From Tissierellaceae bacterium (lineage in GTDB: Bacteria > Bacillota > Clostridia > Tissierellales > Tissierellaceae): 64,000 bases of DNA. The DNA lies in NCBI GenBank assembly GCA_023229175.1, contig JALNZV010000001.1:62001-126000 (forward strand), given 5' to 3'. Positions within the stretch are counted from its first letter, which is position 1. Each line of letters begins with the position of its first letter. The position numbers and the translations under genes are program-made. Shown here one piece after another: positions 61,183-64,000 of this stretch. The notes beneath the pieces were generated by a model that worked only from the letters and a program-made list of their open reading frames with translations, searched no databases and had not been told where the DNA came from.

Positions 61183-61293
61183 CTATGAAGAAAGCTGAAT
61201 AATACCCGCACAATGAGATATCCCAGTAAAACTAAAATTCTTATTCAATAAAGGTTTCTTTAACTCATTAAAGCCTTTAATTTCTTCTTTCAT
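61183..61293 (-). CDS. Small ORF of 36 codons behind a leader ORF
   Basis: ATG at 61293 with GAGGAGG at 7 nt. The peptide begins MKEEIKGFNELKKPLLN and ends FSFTGISHCAGIIQLSS, with one Cys. It could be a small functional peptide, or the remnant of a larger gene whose start resembles that of the ABC exporter (MKxxIKG). Its ribosome site is paired with the end of an upstream leader ORF. No maturation enzyme lies beside it, so I do not call it a modified-peptide precursor. Confidence 0.45.
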   Translation of the reverse strand: MKEEIKGFNELKKPLLNKNFSFTGISHCAGIIQLSS

Positions 61294-61302
61294 TTCTTAT
61301 CC

Positions 61303-61332
61303 TCCTCAAATTTTACAATCTAAATTTGAAGA
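61303..61332 (-). promoter_or_regulatory. Two-arm hairpin hiding the 36-codon ORF ribosome site
   Basis: TCTTCAAATTT (61332-61322, codons 8-11 of the leader ORF) pairs over 11 bp (one G-U) with AAATTTGAGGA (61313-61303), covering most of the GAGGAGG site. A ribosome paused at the upstream Arg-Leu-Arg would invade the 5' arm. Confidence 0.6.
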
Positions 61333-61355
61333 AAAGTTCTTAGTCTATTATTCAC
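61320..61355 (-). CDS. Leader peptide MNNRLRTFLQI
   Basis: Eleven codons, GTG start at 61355, AAGGAG upstream. It shares RLR-x-F and the surrounding DNA (GGAGTGG, TAGACTAAGAA) with the leader before the ABC exporter about 1.1 kb away, so the two are probably paralogous. Confidence 0.55.
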   Translation of the reverse strand: MNNRLRTFLQI

Positions 61356-61401
61356 CTTATCCACTCCTTTATATATTAAATTAATCTATTCCTTACTATG
61401 T

Positions 61402-61887
61402 CTAAATCTCTTTCGTCACAATATGTTCAACTTGCTTAGGCATATTTATTAATTTTTCTGCAAAGAAAGTTGGATAGATGGTGTGGTTTCTCAATTGACT
61501 AATTGGTATCCAGTTCATATACTCTCTGCCTTCTGCACAAGTACTATTACTATTTAATAACTGTGAGCCCTTTGCTTTCATTAAAAAATAGAAGGCTATC
61601 TCATGGCATTTTAAGCCTGTAGTTGTACCATTACCCTCAAAAAAATTCTCATGTATAAAAGCCAATCGGTCAATTTCATAATTTACACCAGTTTCCTCTA
61701 AGACTTCTCTTACCACAGATTCCTCAGCAGTTTCTCCTAAGTGAACGCCACCCCCTACAGAGTAGTAATATTGCGATACATCATTACTAGCCAACAATAT
61801 ACAATCATCTTCAATAATAATTGCTGCTGCGCGATATCTAAACCAGTTTTCATCTTTAATAATGCAACAATCTTTATTATAATCCAT
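61402..61887 (-). CDS. NUDIX hydrolase
   Basis: A 161-residue NUDIX protein with a complete box GGVHLGETAEESVVREVLEETG (GX5EX7REUXEEXGU) at about residues 45-66. The ending in EHIVTKEI and the aromatic motif MNWIPISQL are typical of small uncharacterised NUDIX enzymes. Overlaps the GNAT frame by 11 nt, so the two were co-translated. Confidence 0.92.
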   Translation of the reverse strand: MDYNKDCCIIKDENWFRYRAAAIIIEDDCILLASNDVSQYYYSVGGGVHLGETAEESVVREVLEETGVNYEIDRLAFIHENFFEGNGTTTGLKCHEIAFYFLMKAKGSQLLNSNSTCAEGREYMNWIPISQLRNHTIYPTFFAEKLINMPKQVEHIVTKEI

Positions 61888-62425
61888 TGAAAAACTCCTC
61901 CCTGCTTATCTCATATTCTACACTAGTCCTCCAATTTCCCTCCTGATCCTTCCATGCATTTTCCTGTATACCAATCTGTCTTGCTCCAATTTTATTTTCA
62001 TAAATATATTGGGCTCTTTTGTTTTCTAGGATTGTATCCCATACTACCCTATCTATTGGAAATTTAGAATTGATATTGCTATCTTTAAATAGAAACTCTA
62101 ATAGCATGGTAATGATTTTAGGTCCAAATCCTTGGTTTTGATAAGAGAAGTCACATATTTTCCACCCAGGGTAGGCTGCTCCATCTCCTTTGATTCTATA
62201 ACTTAGCTCGCCTACTGCCTTACCATCAATTTCAATTATACAAAGCTGGCTTAATTTTCCTTCCCAGTTTCTAATATTATCTATGGTTTCTTCCAAAGAT
62301 TGTCCCAATCCTTTGGGAAAGCCTGCATGTTCCATAACCCTGCCATCATTCCATCATTTATTTAATTGACTAGCATCATCAATATTAGCACTTCTAATTA
62401 TAATCTTATCTTTTTCTATTTTCAT
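61877..62425 (-). pseudogene. GNAT acetyltransferase with in-frame TGA at codon 24
   Basis: The full frame starts at an ATG (62425) with GGAGG at 5 nt and would encode 182 residues. Codon 24 is TGA (62356-62354) directly before a TGG; a Trp-Trp pair (LNK-WW-NDGRVMEHAGFPKGL) fits the domain, so TGG to TGA is likely. Downstream the fold is intact: SYRIKG, acetyl-CoA loop region NQGFGPKIITMLLEFLF, ENKRAQYIYENKIGARQIG. An internal ATG at 62335 could give 152 residues lacking the first strand. Substrate unknown. Confidence 0.8.
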
Positions 62426-62650
62426 ATAATCCTCCAAAATATTTAATTAATCTAAAAATGGGCATAAAAATACCGCAGACAAAGTAACCTTACATTTTGG
62501 CCACTAGCTACGGAAATAAGCATTAAGTCTTATATTATAAAAGGTTATCTGATAAATGCTAAATGCTAACACAAATAAAGGGTATAGACCCTTGTGGTTA
62601 CATTCAGCCCATATTTAGTTTTAGACTTCAATCACCATTAAATTAATATT
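62426..62650 (-). promoter_or_regulatory. Structured leader of the GNAT-NUDIX unit
   Basis: About 200 nt between a short leader ORF and the GNAT ribosome site. Candidate alternating arms: GTAACC (62601-62596) or ATAACCTTT (62548-62540) can each pair with AAGGTTAC (62491-62484), while ATAACCTTT can also pair with the ribosome-site segment 62435-62426. A separate ACAAGGGT/ACCCTT hairpin is near 62575-62595. Arm logic resembles the ABC leader but is less compact. Confidence 0.4.
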
Positions 62651-62653
62651 CAT
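62621..62653 (-). CDS. Leader ORF MNINLMVIEV before the GNAT gene
   Basis: Ten codons, ATG at 62653, AAAGGAGTG about 6 nt upstream and a strong promoter about 45 nt further. The same AAGGAGTGG ribosome site occurs before the other two leader ORFs. No RLR motif. Confidence 0.5.
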   Translation of the reverse strand: MNINLMVIEV

Positions 62654-62698
62654 CAAAACCACTCCTTTCATTTACATATTTAATGCTTTTATAATATT

Positions 62699-62727
62699 AG
62701 TATAGTATTTTATAAAAATCTTGTCAA
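62699..62727 (-). promoter_or_regulatory. Sigma-A promoter of the GNAT leader
   Basis: TTGACA (62727-62722), 17 nt, TATACT (62704-62699). Confidence 0.82.
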
Positions 62728-62810
62728 TTCTTTTATTTCTATGATACTATCCATAGTTATAAGAAAATATTTATATATTTCCTAAATTTGTTAAAAACAA
62801 GTTCTATCAT

Positions 62811-64000
62811 TTATTCTAAACTAAAATTTAATCTTTTCCTAATTTCTTTTTCGTATCCGTTATCTGTTGGATTATAATACTTCTTTTCTTCAAAATCATC
62901 CGGAAGATATTGCTGTTCGATATACGAGTTCTTGTAATCATGAGGATATTTATAGTTCAATCCGTGACCAAGTTTTTTTGCTCCAGGATATGAACCATCT
63001 CTTAAATGGTTAGGTACCTTCCCAATTTCCATTGTCCTGATATCTTCCAGAGCCTTATCTATTCCCATGTAGCAAGCATTGCTCTTTGGAGCAGTCGCAA
63101 TATATATTGCTGCCTGTGCCAAAGGTATCCTTCCCTCTGGCATACCTATTACGTTCACCGCATTAAAAGCCGAAACGGCAACGTTTAAGGCATTGGGGTC
63201 TGCATTACCTACATCTTCTGAAGCACATATTATTATTCTCCTAGCTATGAATTTTGGATCTTCTCCTGCATTTATCATTTTCGCTAGCCAATATAAGGTA
63301 GCATCGGGATTGGAGCCTCTCATGCTCTTAATAAATGCAGATATTGTATCGTAATGTTCGTCTCCACCTTTATCGTATTTTGCATTTTTAATCTGAATTG
63401 ATGACTTAATTGCATCTAGGTCAATATTTATTAGACCTGTTTCATCAGGCGAAGTTGAAAGAACGCCTATCTCAAGGGAATTGAGAACTGTTCTTCCGTC
63501 CCCTTCTGATATGCTTATTAAATAATCTATGGCCTCTTGGCTAATATTTATATTTAAATTTCCTAGGCCTTTTTCTTTGTTCGCCAAGGAATTATGCACT
63601 AATGTCCTTAGGTTTTCCCTATTTAGGGATTCTAGCTTTAGTACCATAACCCTAGAAAGCAATGCTTTATTTACTTCAAAATATGGGTTTTCAGTGGTGG
63701 CACCTATGAGAATAATAATTCCCCTCTCTACAAATGGCAGCAAGGCATCCTGTTGAGATTTGTTAAATCTGTGAATCTCGTCAATAAATAAAATCGTTCT
63801 TCTGTTATAGAGCTTTAAATTCTCCTCTGCCCTAGACATGACCTCACGAATATCTTTTACTCCCGATGTGACGGCAGATAGCTTTTCAAATATCATATTA
63901 GTACTGTTAGCTATTATCATAGCAAGAGTAGTCTTCCCTGTCCCTGGTGGCCCATAGAATATCATGGATGTAAGTCTATCCGCCTTTATTGACCTATTTA
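62811..64000 (-). CDS. rarA: Replication-associated recombination protein RarA (5' end beyond the window)
   Basis: Clamp-loader-like AAA+ ATPase (MgsA/RarA) acting at stalled forks. The frame stays open to the window edge, 11 codons before the internal Met at 63965. Walker A FYGPPGTGKTTLA, Walker B ILFIDEIHRFNKSQQD, sensor 1 GATTENP and the C-terminal tetramerisation domain with VGNADPNALNVAVSA are present. About 396 codons are visible; the missing N-terminus should be about 40-50 residues. Confidence 0.96.
   Translation of the reverse strand, partial: NRSIKADRLTSMIFYGPPGTGKTTLAMIIANSTNMIFEKLSAVTSGVKDIREVMSRAEENLKLYNRRTILFIDEIHRFNKSQQDALLPFVERGIIILIGATTENPYFEVNKALLSRVMVLKLESLNRENLRTLVHNSLANKEKGLGNLNINISQEAIDYLISISEGDGRTVLNSLEIGVLSTSPDETGLINIDLDAIKSSIQIKNAKYDKGGDEHYDTISAFIKSMRGSNPDATLYWLAKMINAGEDPKFIARRIIICASEDVGNADPNALNVAVSAFNAVNVIGMPEGRIPLAQAAIYIATAPKSNACYMGIDKALEDIRTMEIGKVPNHLRDGSYPGAKKLGHGLNYKYPHDYKNSYIEQQYLPDDFEEKKYYNPTDNGYEKEIRKRLNFSLE

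Noticed and set aside
61183..61293. RiPP precursor peptide with the ABC transporter as exporter
   Set aside because: A leader-core look and one Cys are not enough; no radical SAM, YcaO, lanthipeptide or protease gene lies nearby.

Overview
The window is low-GC, densely packed DNA, with nearly every gene on the minus strand. It looks like the chromosome of an anaerobic, endospore-forming Clostridia-type Firmicute. The evidence is a complete spoIIIAA-AH operon behind a sigma-E-like promoter, an uninterrupted pro-sigK, a YhcN/YlaJ spore lipoprotein, a collagen-like spore-surface protein, T-box leaders on leuS and asnS, an IscR-NifS-NifU set and IreB. Placement in the Tissierellia is my inference from overall gene content, not something the sequence proves. 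I see no tRNA, rRNA, transposase, CRISPR array or prophage.

Layout, left to right. (1) 1-5.1 kb: spoIIIA operon for the forespore feeding-tube/secretion channel (AH is cut by the window edge). (2) 5.2-7.0 kb: an acidic Cys-rich protein, efp, aroQ and a ComFB-family protein. (3) 7.0-23.7 kb: a full type IV pilus locus, transcribed pilB-pilT-pilC, then pilA-pilD-minor pilins-pilM-pilN-pilO-SLH protein-minor pilins-comFB. pilA has its own promoter followed by a c-di-GMP-I riboswitch and an overlapping terminator. The minor pilins include one fused to a von Willebrand A domain with an intact MIDAS and one with a LamG-like tail. PilO carries a LysM domain, and a three-SLH surface protein is embedded in the operon. 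Together these suggest a Gram-positive pilus anchored to the wall/S-layer, carrying an adhesive tip and switched by c-di-GMP.

(4) 24-42.5 kb: housekeeping genes (sigK, a PBP, udk, a U32 protein and trmR for tRNA wobble hydroxylation/methylation, mltG, queT, split lysO, rnj, fur, DUF1292, ruvX, an aldo-keto reductase, ireB, alaS, an AI-2E permease, nifU-nifS-iscR). (5) 42.6-49.4 kb: two uncharacterised divergent genes, the collagen-like protein, threonine dehydrogenase, DegV and a PAS-PAS-GGDEF-HD-GYP c-di-GMP enzyme. (6) 49.5-58.4 kb: leuS, lapA, topB and asnS (both synthetases behind T-boxes), a phosphoesterase and a methyltransferase.

(7) 58.5-62.8 kb is an accessory patch and the most unusual part. 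An ABC exporter, a PIN-type toxin-antitoxin pair, a decayed nucleotidyltransferase, a 36-codon ORF, a NUDIX gene and a GNAT gene broken by one in-frame TGA are interleaved with three short leader ORFs. Two leaders encode peptides with an Arg-Leu-Arg core, the arrest type known from the ErmD leader. The leader before the ABC exporter has four mutually exclusive RNA arms that form a complete erm-style translational attenuator. I infer that the exporter is induced by a ribosome-stalling drug. The window ends in rarA, truncated by the right edge.
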